64,000 nucleotides of DNA, from contig CANOYR010000004.1 in the NCBI GenBank assembly GCA_947571655.1, forward strand, positions 1 through 64,000, in the 5' to 3' direction. The position numbers and the translations under genes were made by a program. Of the stretch, positions 34,684 to 43,666 are shown piece by piece. The number at the start of each line of letters is the position of its first letter. Position 1 is the stretch's first letter. The notes beneath the pieces are model-generated. The model worked only from the letters and a program-made list of their open reading frames with translations, searched no databases and was not told the origin of the DNA. Source of the stretch: an uncultured Caryophanales bacterium (GTDB taxonomy: Bacteria > Bacillota_I > Bacilli_A > RF39 > UBA660).

Positions 34684-35772
34684 GTGAAAAAGAAAATCTT
34701 GATATTACTTATTGGAATTTGCTTTTTCGTAACAGGATGTTTTGGAAATAGCAAAAAGAACATTTTGAAAGATTTTCAAAAAAAATATGATAATCTAAAA
34801 GCTTATCAATTGGAAGGAAACTTAGAAATTTTGAATAATGAAGATGTTTATCAATATGATGTGAAAGTATCTTATCAGAAAAAAGATAAATTTAATGTAA
34901 GTTTGAAGAATAAAGCGAATAATCATGAGCAAATTATTTTAAAGAATGAGAATGAGGTATATGTGTTAACACCATCGTTAAATAAAAGTTTTAAGTTTCA
35001 AAGCGAATGGCCATATAATAATTCGCAAGTATATTTAATTCAGTCAATTTTAGAAGATATTTTGGATGATGATAAGCGTACGATTACAGAGAATAAAGAT
35101 AAATATGTTATTGAATCTACAGTGAATTATCCGAATAACAGGAGATTAGTAAATCAAGTTGTAACTTTGGATCAAGATTTAAATTTAAAAGAGGTTAAGG
35201 TAGTAGATGAACAAGGAATTGAGCAAATGAAAATTACGTTTACGAAAATTGATTTAAATCCAAATATTGATAGTAGTACTTTTGATATTAATAAAATTAT
35301 GACACAAAGTGTACCAACGCCAACACCAAGTCCAAGTGTTTCACCAACTCCTTCTAGTGGAACAAGTACAACATCTCCATCTCCAACACCAAGTCCAAGT
35401 GTAACACCAACTCCGACTGCACCAGCTGGTAGTATTGAAGATACTATTTATCCACTTTACATTCCAACAGGAACTGTTTTAACGAATGAGGAGAAGATTG
35501 CAAAAACAGATGGTGAGAGAATAATTATGACTTTTGATGGAGAAAAACCGTTCTTGTTGGTTGAAGAAACATCTAGTATTGAAGAAGAATTTTCGATTAT
35601 TCCTACTTATGGAGAACCTTATTTATTAGTAGATACAGTAGGTGCATTGACTGATAGTTCTATTTCTTGGAGTAGTAATGGAATTGATTATTATATTGTT
35701 TCTGATGTGATGAGTCAAGATGAGTTAGTGGATATTGCTAGAAGTGTTATGGTAGTTCCAAATTCAAAATAA
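34684..35772 (+). CDS. Lipoprotein with Thr/Pro/Ser linker
   Basis: The protein has 362 residues. The N-terminal lipoprotein signal ends in the lipobox VTGC (Cys about 19). A LolA-like beta domain (about 30-205, 'YQLEGNLEILNNEDVYQYDVKVSYQKKDKFNVSLKNK' style) is followed by a Thr/Ser/Pro-rich linker (about 210-258) and a second compact domain that resembles DUF4367-type C-terminal domains. Sits on the outer face of the membrane. Role unknown, possibly lipid or cell-wall related. Confidence 0.75.
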   Translation: MKKKILILLIGICFFVTGCFGNSKKNILKDFQKKYDNLKAYQLEGNLEILNNEDVYQYDVKVSYQKKDKFNVSLKNKANNHEQIILKNENEVYVLTPSLNKSFKFQSEWPYNNSQVYLIQSILEDILDDDKRTITENKDKYVIESTVNYPNNRRLVNQVVTLDQDLNLKEVKVVDEQGIEQMKITFTKIDLNPNIDSSTFDINKIMTQSVPTPTPSPSVSPTPSSGTSTTSPSPTPSPSVTPTPTAPAGSIEDTIYPLYIPTGTVLTNEEKIAKTDGERIIMTFDGEKPFLLVEETSSIEEEFSIIPTYGEPYLLVDTVGALTDSSISWSSNGIDYYIVSDVMSQDELVDIARSVMVVPNSK

Positions 35773-35776
35773 TAAA

Positions 35777-35812
35777 AAAACAATGTGTTTGTTTTGATAC
35801 ACATTGTTTTTT
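35777..35812. terminator. Bidirectional terminator
   Basis: AAAACAATGTGT (35777-35788) / ACACATTGTTTT (35799-35810) with A and T runs on the outer sides, between two convergent genes. Confidence 0.85.
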
Positions 35813-37661
35813 ATTTGATTTTTAAATATTTTTTTAATAAAATGAATACAATTATACCTAATAAGATGTCGCTAATTAATGCAACTAAAGTAAAGTAATT
35901 GATTTCTTTTGGAGATTGTGTAGATTCCTGTTTTTCTCTTTTTGTATAATAAATTTTTATGATGTTTTTTTCTTCATTATCACTAATTGTTAAAGGATAA
36001 TTTACAGTTTCTGTTAAGACATAATTTTCTTTTTCTTTGTCAATATAAGAGCGAATTATTGAATTTTTTTCTGCTTTGGATATAATAGTATCTTTTTTAC
36101 TGAGTATATTATCATAATAGTATTCAATTTTATATTGTTTGAGATCATCAATTATATTTGAGTTTGTTGCTGTTGGTGTTGGTGTTGCTGTTGATGTTGG
36201 TGTTGGTGTTGCTGTTGATGTTGGTTCTTCTTTTTCTTCAATGATATTGATGGTACCAACATAATTGGCTCCCAGATTATTATTATAGATTTCTTTATTA
36301 GCAAATTTAATACAATGATAATTATGGTCATTTTTTAAATTGGCATATTCAGAAAGTCGGATATAAACCTTATACTCTCCTTCTTTTATTTCGTTTGGCA
36401 ATGTAATAGAAAAATTTTCTTCTGTAGTTTTTGTTGATTCCCAATCTGTAGCATTTAGAGATGTTTGAATTTCATAAATTTCATTTTCATTTTCTAAGAC
36501 AATGGAAACTAGTTTTTCTTTAATTAGATTGCTAAATCCTACATTCTCAATTCTTAGTTTTAATTTTAATGGGTCTGTTTTTTTTATTTTGGTTGTTAGA
36601 TAAGAACTTTTTAAAACAAACCGATATCCTAAATGATTTTCTATATACTTATAGGCTGTTTCATTTTTATAAAAGGGGTTTTCTCCCATATAAGGAACAT
36701 TTTTAAAACTATCAATTACTAGATTATTCCAGCTGATATTCAAATAGGTAGTGTGAGTTTGAAATGCTTCTGTTGATAGATATTCTATGGTATTTAGTGG
36801 GGTACCTGAAGCATAGTTAGCAGAAATTTCTCCACCATAAAAGGTATGTTTTGCGTGGTTAGATAGCCATGCAACTTCAATGTTTCTATTTGAAAATGTT
36901 CCTAAGTCGCTTTCAGATCCTAGATAACCATCATTATAGATTCCAACTTGGTAATCCATTGTTCCTTTTGTTGAAATATCTAAATTTAAAGCTCCTCGAT
37001 CTATTTTTTTCCATGCTGCATAATGTCCAGGTGTTCTTAAGGAAATTTTAATTTTTTGATTTGTTTCATTTAATAGTTTGGTAGTTATTAGAGAAATATT
37101 TTCATAATTACTAATAGTACTTCCATGTAATTCTCCCCACAATCCTAAAAATCCCATTTCAATAGTAGAAATTACATCTTCATATTCTATAAGAATTTTT
37201 CCAAGTTGTTCTAAATGTTTTAGAATCATCTCTATTGCAGGTTCTTTATTTGGTTGTCCATAAAAATTATCATAGGAGAATCTTATAATAACGGAGGAAT
37301 TATTGTTTCTGATATTTTCAAATGTTTTTTTAATTGCATTTAGTGCATCTTCTGTGATTTCTATGTCTTCTTGGTTATTGTGTTTTCTTGAAAATGTAGC
37401 AATTCCTATTCTTAAATGAATTAGATTTCCTTTTGGATTTATCGCTTGGTTTCCTTCTTGCTTTAAATTATAACCAACAGGATTATAAAATCCTCTTTCT
37501 GGGTTTGTTAGTGTATCCAAGCTTTCGGAGTAATCAATTGAATCTATATATTGAAAAGAAGCTTCTTTCTCTGTAATAGAGAGACTACTTTGAAGTATGA
37601 AACATATAATAAAAAGAGTAAGAATGAATAGTAAAGCTCCTTTATATTTTTTTGTTATCAT
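35811..37661 (-). CDS. DUF4874/DUF4832-type surface protein
   Basis: The protein has 616 residues from the minus-strand ATG at 37661 (AGGTAGG upstream). Upstream in-frame codons run into the promoter and are rejected. A signal or anchor helix (about 6-26) precedes a TIM-barrel-like DUF4874 region ('LTNPERGFYNPVGY', 'LIHLRIGIATFS', 'VIIRFSYD', 'EMGFLGLWGELHGS') and a DUF4832 region. A beta domain follows, then a Thr/Pro stalk ('PTSTATPTPTSTATPTPT') and a C-terminal membrane helix with a Lys-rich end. Such proteins look like glycoside-hydrolase relatives of unknown substrate. Both ends may be membrane-tethered. Confidence 0.8.
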   Translation of the reverse strand: MITKKYKGALLFILTLFIICFILQSSLSITEKEASFQYIDSIDYSESLDTLTNPERGFYNPVGYNLKQEGNQAINPKGNLIHLRIGIATFSRKHNNQEDIEITEDALNAIKKTFENIRNNNSSVIIRFSYDNFYGQPNKEPAIEMILKHLEQLGKILIEYEDVISTIEMGFLGLWGELHGSTISNYENISLITTKLLNETNQKIKISLRTPGHYAAWKKIDRGALNLDISTKGTMDYQVGIYNDGYLGSESDLGTFSNRNIEVAWLSNHAKHTFYGGEISANYASGTPLNTIEYLSTEAFQTHTTYLNISWNNLVIDSFKNVPYMGENPFYKNETAYKYIENHLGYRFVLKSSYLTTKIKKTDPLKLKLRIENVGFSNLIKEKLVSIVLENENEIYEIQTSLNATDWESTKTTEENFSITLPNEIKEGEYKVYIRLSEYANLKNDHNYHCIKFANKEIYNNNLGANYVGTINIIEEKEEPTSTATPTPTSTATPTPTATNSNIIDDLKQYKIEYYYDNILSKKDTIISKAEKNSIIRSYIDKEKENYVLTETVNYPLTISDNEEKNIIKIYYTKREKQESTQSPKEINYFTLVALISDILLGIIVFILLKKYLKIK

Positions 37662-37838
37662 GTTACAACCTACCTTATAATGGTATTTTACTATAAATAC
37701 TAAAAAAACCAAATAATAATCGATTAATTTATGTAAAAAAATTTTAATAAGAATTCGTTGCTTTAAAAAATTAGTTCCAATATTTTTTGTTTATTTTTTA
37801 TGAGAATTATGTTATAATTTTGGTTATAGGTGATAGTA

Positions 37839-38387
37839 ATGCAGAAAAAAAAGAAACAAAAATTAAATTATGAAAAAAGTTTTAATTCCAATAATGATGA
37901 AATTTTAAGAATTATTAAAATATTAGTAGGAGTTATTTTATTTTTAGTTTTATTTTATTTTTTGGCAATGTTAATGACAGGTGAAATAAAATTTGGAAAT
38001 AAAAATCAGAATCAACAGGAAGATATCGTTATTCAATATGATGAGATTTTAGCAGGAGAAACTTTTAAAAAGAGTGATCTTGAATATTATGTTTTGTATT
38101 TTAACTTTTCAGAGGATATTTCTTCTACCTATTTAGCTTATAGGAGTAGTTATTTGGAAAAAAGTGAAAAATTTCCGATGTATATGGTAGATTTAGAAAA
38201 GGGATTTAATGCTAGCTATGTTCAGGGAATAGGAGAGGAAGATGAGCAATATCCAGAAACAATTGATGATTTGAAGGTTTCTAATCCAACAATCTTAAAG
38301 ATTAAAGATAAAAAAGTTGTGGAAAGAATTGAAGGGAAAGACTCAGTTAAGGAATTTTTGAAAGCAATTTCTAGCGAAGAAAATTAA
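37839..38387 (+). CDS. Unknown single-pass membrane protein
   Basis: Not recognised. The protein has 182 residues from ATG 37839 (TAGGTGA upstream; a GTG at 37830 overlaps that site). The Lys-rich N-terminus is cytoplasmic, with a membrane helix at about 31-51 and an extracytoplasmic domain with 'YYVLYFNFSEDISSTYLAY' and 'NPTILKIKDKKVVERIEGKDSVKEFLK'. The last part recalls the thioredoxin-like 'PTLIKIKDGKV' C-terminus, but no CxxC is present. Confidence 0.6.
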   Translation: MQKKKKQKLNYEKSFNSNNDEILRIIKILVGVILFLVLFYFLAMLMTGEIKFGNKNQNQQEDIVIQYDEILAGETFKKSDLEYYVLYFNFSEDISSTYLAYRSSYLEKSEKFPMYMVDLEKGFNASYVQGIGEEDEQYPETIDDLKVSNPTILKIKDKKVVERIEGKDSVKEFLKAISSEEN

Positions 38388-38406
38388 AATATTTCTTAGA
38401 ATGATG

Positions 38407-38435
38407 TTGACTATTTTAAATGTCTATTATATAAT
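38407..38435 (+). promoter_or_regulatory. Promoter of tRNA-Ile
   Basis: TTGACT (38407-38412) - 17 bp - TATAAT (38430-38435), near-consensus. Confidence 0.8.
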
Positions 38436-38511
38436 TAAAACGTTCCTGTTGAAATTTATTTGTTTTTCTTAGAAAAATAGTTTAAAATTTAGACAGTGAA
38501 ACGTTCTAAAT

Positions 38512-38588
<77 letters not shown>

Positions 38589-38599
38589 TTTAGAGTATA

Positions 38600-38626
38600 A
38601 AGATATCCTAGTGGTATCTTTTTTTG
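38600..38626 (+). terminator. Terminator of tRNA-Ile
   Basis: AAAGATATC / GGTATCTTT stem followed by T run. Confidence 0.65.
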
Positions 38627-38712
38627 TTCTGATAAAACGTTTTTTTATATTTATATTTGTTAGATTATGTGATATTATATATGGAAAATCAAATTTAGGG
38701 GGAGAAAACCAA

Positions 38713-39423
38713 ATGTTTCAATACGCAATACGCAAAAGATTTTTTTAAAGCAAAAATAAATCAAAAAAAAGAGTGAAAAAGAAAAAAGAACAAGAGAAAA
38801 ATGACATCGAAAGAAAATTAAATACAATCACAGAGTATGATCATTTAAAAAAAGAAATCCATGATACCAAAATAGGAATTTCTTCCATCAGTTCTGAAAT
38901 ATTTCTGATTGTATGTTTATTCTTATCATGTGGTATCCAGGAAGTGATAATCCTAACAGCGATGTTTAGTCTTGGAGCAACAGTTATTTTTTGTCAAAAA
39001 GATTTCTTGAGTTAAAAAATGTAAAAAAGAATTAAAAAACTTTTCTCAAGAAGAAGTTGATGAATTCAGAGAAAATGAAGAAAGCATGAAAGAACTTTAT
39101 AAAAAGTTAGAAAAAGAAATTACTAGTAGCCAAAGGTCTATTGATCAATATGAAAAAGAATTAGGAGAAATTTCAATCGTAGAAAAATTTAAGAATACAA
39201 ACTCTATGAATTAACCATTTTATCAAGCCGATACAGAAAAAGAGTACAATCAGTTGATGAATGTCCAAGTAAAATCTGAGATGTCTTTGACAGAATTCCT
39301 GAATGAAAAAGAAAAATATGAAACATTTTTTGATAAATTCTTAAATGAAAAAGCAAACTATGGAAATGTACATTTGGAATCAGAAGTAGATACTAACACA
39401 AGACAATTTATAAAGAAATACTA
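38713..39423 (+). pseudogene. Decayed gene for a coiled-coil membrane protein
   Basis: ATG 38713 behind GGGGGAG opens a frame that hits TAA after 11 codons but then stays open in the same frame to 39015. That part contains Lys/Glu-rich coiled coil (ERKLNTITEYDHLKKEIHDTK) and a hydrophobic segment (IFLIVCLFLSCG). Shifted frames continue the coiled coil (FSQEEVDEFRENEESMKELYKKLEKE...) and end in 'EVDTNTRQFIKKY' at 39423. At least two stops and one frameshift show decay. The parent family is not recognised. Confidence 0.6.
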
Positions 39424-39451
39424 ATAAAATTATCAGTATAGAAAAAAATAA

Positions 39452-39481
39452 TTGACAAGTAATTAAAAAAACGCATATAAT
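39452..39481 (+). promoter_or_regulatory. Promoter of the T-box/asnS transcript
   Basis: TTGACA (39452-39457) - 18 bp - TATAAT (39476-39481). Confidence 0.75.
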
Positions 39482-39487
39482 AATAAC

Positions 39488-39787
39488 AACGACTTAGAAA
39501 AAGAAAAGTAGGACTTGAAAAGTTTTATCTAGCGAGTTAGGTATGGTGGAAGCTAACATAAAAGTCAGTCTGAAGAACACTTTGGAGTTGCTTATTCGAA
39601 CCTCTTATGGGAAGTAGGGTAAGTCGGTAAGTAAACCGTTATCGTATTACTAGATTTTGTTAGAAATCGAAAGTGATCATAAATAAAAAAACAGAAATGT
39701 TTATGATAAAATGGGTGGCACCGCGGAAGACTAGTTTCGTCCCATACATGTATCTTCATGTATATGGGATATGACTAGTCTTTTTAT
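39488..39787 (+). promoter_or_regulatory. T-box riboswitch, Asn specifier (AAC)
   Basis: The leader carries the conserved T-box GGGTGGCACCGCGG (39713-39726) and a terminator stem AAGACTAGT / ACTAGTCTT plus T run (near 39730-39786). Stem I has the AGTA bulge (near 39508). The specifier-loop sequence GAAGAACACTTT aligns with the ileS leader's GGATCACTTT, giving AAC (Asn). It should read uncharged tRNA-Asn and control the ProX-like gene and asnS. Confidence 0.88.
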
Positions 39788-39818
39788 ATTAAAAAATAAA
39801 GGAAAGAAGGAAAAAAAT

Positions 39819-40470
39819 ATGAGTAAAGTGATGTTACCCAATCGAAGAAGGGGATTATGAAAAAATATTAAAGAGTTATTTACAAAAAGAGGGATTACGT
39901 GCCCAAGTTAAATGGGAAAAATTAAAAGAAGCTAGTCATTTTTGTTCTTACTTAGAACAAGAAGAAATTGACTATCATTATTGCATTAAACATCCAGAAG
40001 TATTAGGATGTCAGGAGTCAAAGATTTATTATCAAAGGTTTCAAGACTATATTGGAAGTAGTTATGGTATTTGTAAGCATTTGGTACTAAGGGAGAGAAA
40101 AGGGGAAAAAAGATATTTTCTAATTGTAACAGAGGAAGGAAAGTCAGTTGACTTAAAGCAATTAAAAGAACACCTTAGTTGTGGGAAACTAGAATTTGCA
40201 TCTTCTGAAGATTTAGAAGTACTTCTAAGAACATACCCAGGAAACGTATCTATTTTTCATTTACTATATGATGAAGAAAAAAAGATAAACCTAGTATTAG
40301 ATCAAGAATTACTAGATTACCCGTTACTAGCATTCCATCCTTTATATAATGGAATGAGTTTATTCTTAGAACCAAAAGAGGTCTTAAAGTTTTTGGAAAG
40401 AATTGAACATGAAGTAGAAATTAGAGAAATTCCTAAGACTTTAGAAAAATGTTTAGTAAAAGAAGCATAA
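39819..40470 (+). pseudogene. ProX/YbaK-type aminoacyl-tRNA deacylase with +1 frameshift near the start
   Basis: A good ribosome-binding site (AGAAGG) and ATG 39819 start a frame that ends at TGA 39858. The +1 frame is open from 39841 to TAA at 40470. It encodes about 210 residues of a ProX/PrdX-like editing domain ('GICKHLVLRERKGEKRYFLIV', 'VDLKQLKEHLSCGKLEFAS', 'YPGNVSIFHLLYD', 'LLAFHPLYN'). The frames meet around TTA CCC A ATC (39834-39843), so either one extra base broke the gene or CCC-A mediates +1 frameshifting. It is preceded by the Asn T-box and followed by asnS. Confidence 0.7.
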
Positions 40471-40543
40471 AATAATTGTTTTAAATGATTGAAAATACAT
40501 AAAATAAGATATAATAAAAATAGGAAATGATGGAGGTATACGT

Positions 40544-41917
40544 ATGACATTAAAAGAACTATATGAAAAAATAGAAGAATATTTAAATCAAACAATTGAA
40601 ATCAAAGGATGGATTAGAAGACATAGAAAGCAAAAAGAATTTGGCTTTATTGATTTCTCAGATGGAACTTGTTTTAAGCACATTCAAATCGTCTATGACA
40701 AAGAAACAAAGGATTTTGATAAGATAGATGCTTTAAAACATGGAAGTGCTATTCGTGTATTAGGAACGTTAGTAAAATCTGAAGGAAAAGGGCAAGACTA
40801 CGAAATTAAAGCAACAGAAGTGACACTAGAAGGAGATTGTAGTGACGATTATCCATTACAACCAAAGCAACATTCTCGTGAATTTTTAAGAGAAATTGGA
40901 TATTTAAGACCAAGAGCAAATCTTTTTCAAGCAGTATTTCGAATTCGGAGTGTTGCTGCTATGGCAATTCACACGTATTTTCAAGAAAGAGGTTATGTTT
41001 ATTTGCATGCTCCTTTAATTACTGCGAGTGATTGTGAGGGTGCTGGAGAGATGTTTCAAGTAACAACACTTGACTTGAATCGGGTTGCTAGTGAAAAAAA
41101 AGTGGATTATGGAAAAGATTTTTTTGGAAAACAAGCAGCTTTAACGGTTTCTGGGCAACTACAAGGGGAAACATTTGCAATGGCCTTCCGAAATATTTAC
41201 ACATTTGGACCAACTTTTCGTGCTGAAAATTCAAATACGAAAACGCATGCCAGTGAATTTTGGATGATTGAACCTGAAATGGCATTCTGTGATTTAGAAG
41301 GTTTAATGGATGTTGAAGAGGATATGCTGAAATTTATTGTGAGATATGTATTAGAGCATGCGAAAGATGAAATGGAGTTCTGTAATCAATTTGTAGAGAA
41401 AGGTCTTATTGAAAAATTAGAAAAGCTAGTAAATAGTCATTTTACGAGAATTACTCACGAAGAAGTAATTAAGATTTTAAAAGAAGCAAAAGTGGATTGG
41501 GAATTCACTCCAGAATATGGAGAAGATATTGCGAAAGAACATGAAAAATATATTACAGAATACTTTCATGGACCAGTATTTATTACAGATTGGCCAAAAG
41601 ATATTAAAGCTTTCTATATGAAACAGAATCCAGATGGGAAAACAGTTGCGGCTGTTGACTTAGAAGTTCCAGGTGCTGGAGAATTAATGGGAGGTTCCCA
41701 AAGAGAAGAGGATTATGAAAAACTCTTAAGTCGAATGAATGAAATGAAGATTCCTGTTGAAGGTATGGAATGGTACTTAAATCTAAGACGTTTTGGGGGA
41801 TGCGTGCATAGTGGCTTTGGAATGGGATTTGAAAGATTGCTAATTTATTTGACAGGAGTAGAAAATATTAGGGATGTAATTCCGTATCCTAGAACTCCAG
41901 GAAATTGTGAATTTTAA
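40544..41917 (+). CDS. asnS: Asparaginyl-tRNA synthetase
   Basis: The protein has 457 residues with a GGAGG ribosome-binding site. The N-terminal OB anticodon-binding domain (about 15-105) precedes a class II catalytic core. Motif 2 is FRAENSNTKTHASEFWMIEPE and motif 3 is GFGMGFERLLIYLTG, followed by the AsnRS-typical ending 'RDVIPYPRTPGNCEF'. It is under the Asn-specifier T-box upstream and next to two tRNA-Asn genes. Confidence 0.97.
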   Translation: MTLKELYEKIEEYLNQTIEIKGWIRRHRKQKEFGFIDFSDGTCFKHIQIVYDKETKDFDKIDALKHGSAIRVLGTLVKSEGKGQDYEIKATEVTLEGDCSDDYPLQPKQHSREFLREIGYLRPRANLFQAVFRIRSVAAMAIHTYFQERGYVYLHAPLITASDCEGAGEMFQVTTLDLNRVASEKKVDYGKDFFGKQAALTVSGQLQGETFAMAFRNIYTFGPTFRAENSNTKTHASEFWMIEPEMAFCDLEGLMDVEEDMLKFIVRYVLEHAKDEMEFCNQFVEKGLIEKLEKLVNSHFTRITHEEVIKILKEAKVDWEFTPEYGEDIAKEHEKYITEYFHGPVFITDWPKDIKAFYMKQNPDGKTVAAVDLEVPGAGELMGGSQREEDYEKLLSRMNEMKIPVEGMEWYLNLRRFGGCVHSGFGMGFERLLIYLTGVENIRDVIPYPRTPGNCEF

Positions 41918-41935
41918 AATTAAAATGGGAATTTG

Positions 41936-41960
41936 CAGCTGATTTTTTTTAAATCAGCTG
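41936..41960. repeat. Perfect inverted repeat after asnS
   Basis: CAGCTGATTT (41936-41945) / AAATCAGCTG (41951-41960), a strong hairpin. The run after it is only TGGATATTTT, so termination at this site is plausible but not classic. Confidence 0.55.
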
Positions 41961-42058
41961 TGGATATTTTCTATTATTTTAGGAAAAATTTTTTTATAAA
42001 AGGTATTGCCAAACAAAAAAATGTATTATATAATAAAATAGCTTTATTTAATTATGTT

Positions 42059-42134
42059 GCCTGATTAGCTCAGTTGGTAGAGCACTCGGCTGTTAACCGA
42101 TAGGTCGTAGGTCCGAGTCCTACATCAGGCGCCA
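42059..42134 (+). tRNA. tRNA-Asn(GUU), copy 1
   Basis: Cloverleaf with acceptor GCCTGAT/ATCAGGC, anticodon loop CTGTTAA (GTT), T arm GTAGG/CCTAC and encoded CCA. Identical to copy 2 except for one D-loop base. Confidence 0.95.
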
Positions 42135-42144
42135 TTTATTTTGT

Positions 42145-42220
42145 GCCTGATTAGCTCAGCTGGTAGAGCACTCGGCTGTTAACCGATAGGTCGTAGGTCC
42201 GAGTCCTACATCAGGCGCCA
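42145..42220 (+). tRNA. tRNA-Asn(GUU), copy 2
   Basis: Tandem copy 10 bp after copy 1; the D loop reads CAGCTGG instead of CAGTTGG. Anticodon GTT, CCA encoded. Confidence 0.95.
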
Positions 42221-42223
42221 TTT

Positions 42224-42300
42224 GGCCAGTTGGTGAAGTGGCTTAACACACCGCCCTTTCACGGCGGCATTCACGGGTCCGAATCCCGTACTGGTCACCA
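42224..42300 (+). tRNA. tRNA-Glu(UUC), integration target
   Basis: Cloverleaf with acceptor GGCCAGT/ACTGGTC, anticodon stem CCGCC/GGCGG, loop CTTTCAC (TTC), T arm CGGGT/ATCCCG and encoded CCA. Its 3' end TACTGGTCACCA is repeated at 46538-46549, marking it as the attachment site of the following element. Confidence 0.95.
42289..42300 (+). repeat. attL (3' end of tRNA-Glu)
   Basis: TACTGGTCACCA, directly repeated at 46538-46549 with further similarity (TCCCrTACTGG) to the left. Confidence 0.75.
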
Positions 42301-42311
42301 GATAGTAAATT

Positions 42312-42340
42312 ACCCTTATTTAATAAGGGTTTTTATTTTT
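42312..42340 (+). terminator. Terminator after the tRNA cluster
   Basis: ACCCTTATT (42312-42320) / AATAAGGGT (42322-42330) followed by TTTTATTTTT. Confidence 0.8.
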
Positions 42341-42374
42341 TAGGTACAAATTAGGTACAAATTTTTACTCCTTT

Positions 42375-43520
42375 CTATAGATTATCCAATAAATTAATAA
42401 TAGGTTTTTGCATTGATGGGAATAAATGTAAATAAACTTTTGTCATTGTATCAGTAGTATCTCCAATTCTGTTTGCAACCATTATAAAAAAATATGCAGT
42501 ATCTATTTCTTGATGGGTTTTAGAACAGTTCTCTATATATTGATTTATTAATAATGATACATGGCTATGTCTAAACTCGTGAACGGTGATAGGGGTTAAG
42601 TTTGCTAATTTAAAATAATAATTTTTATATCGATCAATAGTTGTTTGTGGTAGAAATCTGGTATACCTAAATACAAACTAGCTTTCTTTAAAATCTGTAT
42701 ATTTCATCATTTCATTTTTATATAGCATTAATTGTTCTCTTAATTTTTTACTCATTGCTACTTTTCTATTTTTGTAATTCTTCGTTGGTGTTATTTTATA
42801 TCCATTTTCATTTTTCGTTTTTATGGATAAAATTTTATTAACAATAATATTATTATTTTTAAAACCAATATCATTCCAATTTAGAGCTTGAATCTCTCTC
42901 TTTCTCATTCTGGTAAAATAGAATACCATAAATAACGTTTTATGAACTTGATTTAACTGATATAAACTGCTGAAATTGATTATAATTAATATATCTTAGT
43001 TTCTCTTCATCCTTAATTATTTCATCTTGCTTTTTTCAAAGCGACCTGATAATTGGGTGGGATTTGACTGTAAACCATAATTTTTAATAGCATAATCGAA
43101 GATTCCTTTTAGAATATTATAAAATCCATTCAAATATTTCAACGATCGGTCATTTATATCGATTCTAAGCTTCCATTCGTTAATAGTTTGGACAATTTTG
43201 CTATCTATGTATAAATTCGCAAAATAGGGCTTAATATGATGCTTATAATCATCTTCATAAGAATATCCTGTTGATTCTTTCCTAATTTTGTATTTTTCTT
43301 CTAAATAAAGTTGTGCCACAATATCAAATTTTATTTTAATTTTTCCTTTATGTTTTGTTATAAATAGTGCTTCTGCGGTTTTTACTTCTAGTTTAGTAAG
43401 ATATTTCCGTGATTTATAACTTTTTATTTTTTGTTCTAATTGATTAAGATATTGTAATTTAAAAAAGTATTTTCTACCATCTTTGGTCTATTCTGATTTT
43501 GGAGCTATATAAACTGGCAT
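42375..43520 (-). pseudogene. Tyrosine recombinase (phage/ICE integrase), broken
   Basis: The minus strand encodes, in pieces, an integrase of about 380 residues. The start at 43520 reads MPVYIAPKSE then a TAG. The SAM-like N-terminal core (AQLYLEEKYKIRKESTGYSYEDDYKHHIKPYF) lies at 43017-43319, the catalytic 'RKREIQALNWNDI' (first Arg region) at 42678-42929, and the last piece has HEFRHSHVSLLIN (H-x-x-R) and 'TKVYLHLFPSMQ' (catalytic Tyr) ending at 42375. At least one nonsense codon and two frame breaks make it inactive. It abuts attL, as expected for int. Confidence 0.85.
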
Positions 43521-43538
43521 AAAATTTCACTCTCCTTA

Positions 43539-43567
43539 TTGCTTTGATTTTTTAATTTTGCTATAAT
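43539..43567 (+). promoter_or_regulatory. Promoter of a small RNA divergent from int
   Basis: TTGCTT (43539-43544) - 17 bp - TATAAT (43562-43567). Confidence 0.6.
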
Positions 43568-43573
43568 GAGAGT

Positions 43574-43656
43574 GCACAAAAAAGATTGTCTGCCTGACAT
43601 TTAATTTTGTGTACCCTTTATGGGTTTGATCCGTGCTCCAACACGGGTCTTTTTTT
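43574..43656 (+). ncRNA. Candidate about 80-nt small RNA of the element
   Basis: Between a good promoter and a strong terminator lies an 80-nt transcript unit without an ORF. It can form TGTC/GACA, CCC-TTTA-GGG and the terminator GATCCGTG (43628-43635) / CACGGGTC (43642-43649) plus eight T. It is oriented opposite to the int gene and the zinc-ribbon gene around it. Confidence 0.55.
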
Positions 43657-43666
43657 AGTATTAATA

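Noticed and set aside
42059-42220. Tandem near-identical tRNA-Asn genes as a possible mobile duplication
   Set aside because: Local tRNA duplication next to asnS is ordinary; there are no flanking repeats beyond the genes themselves.
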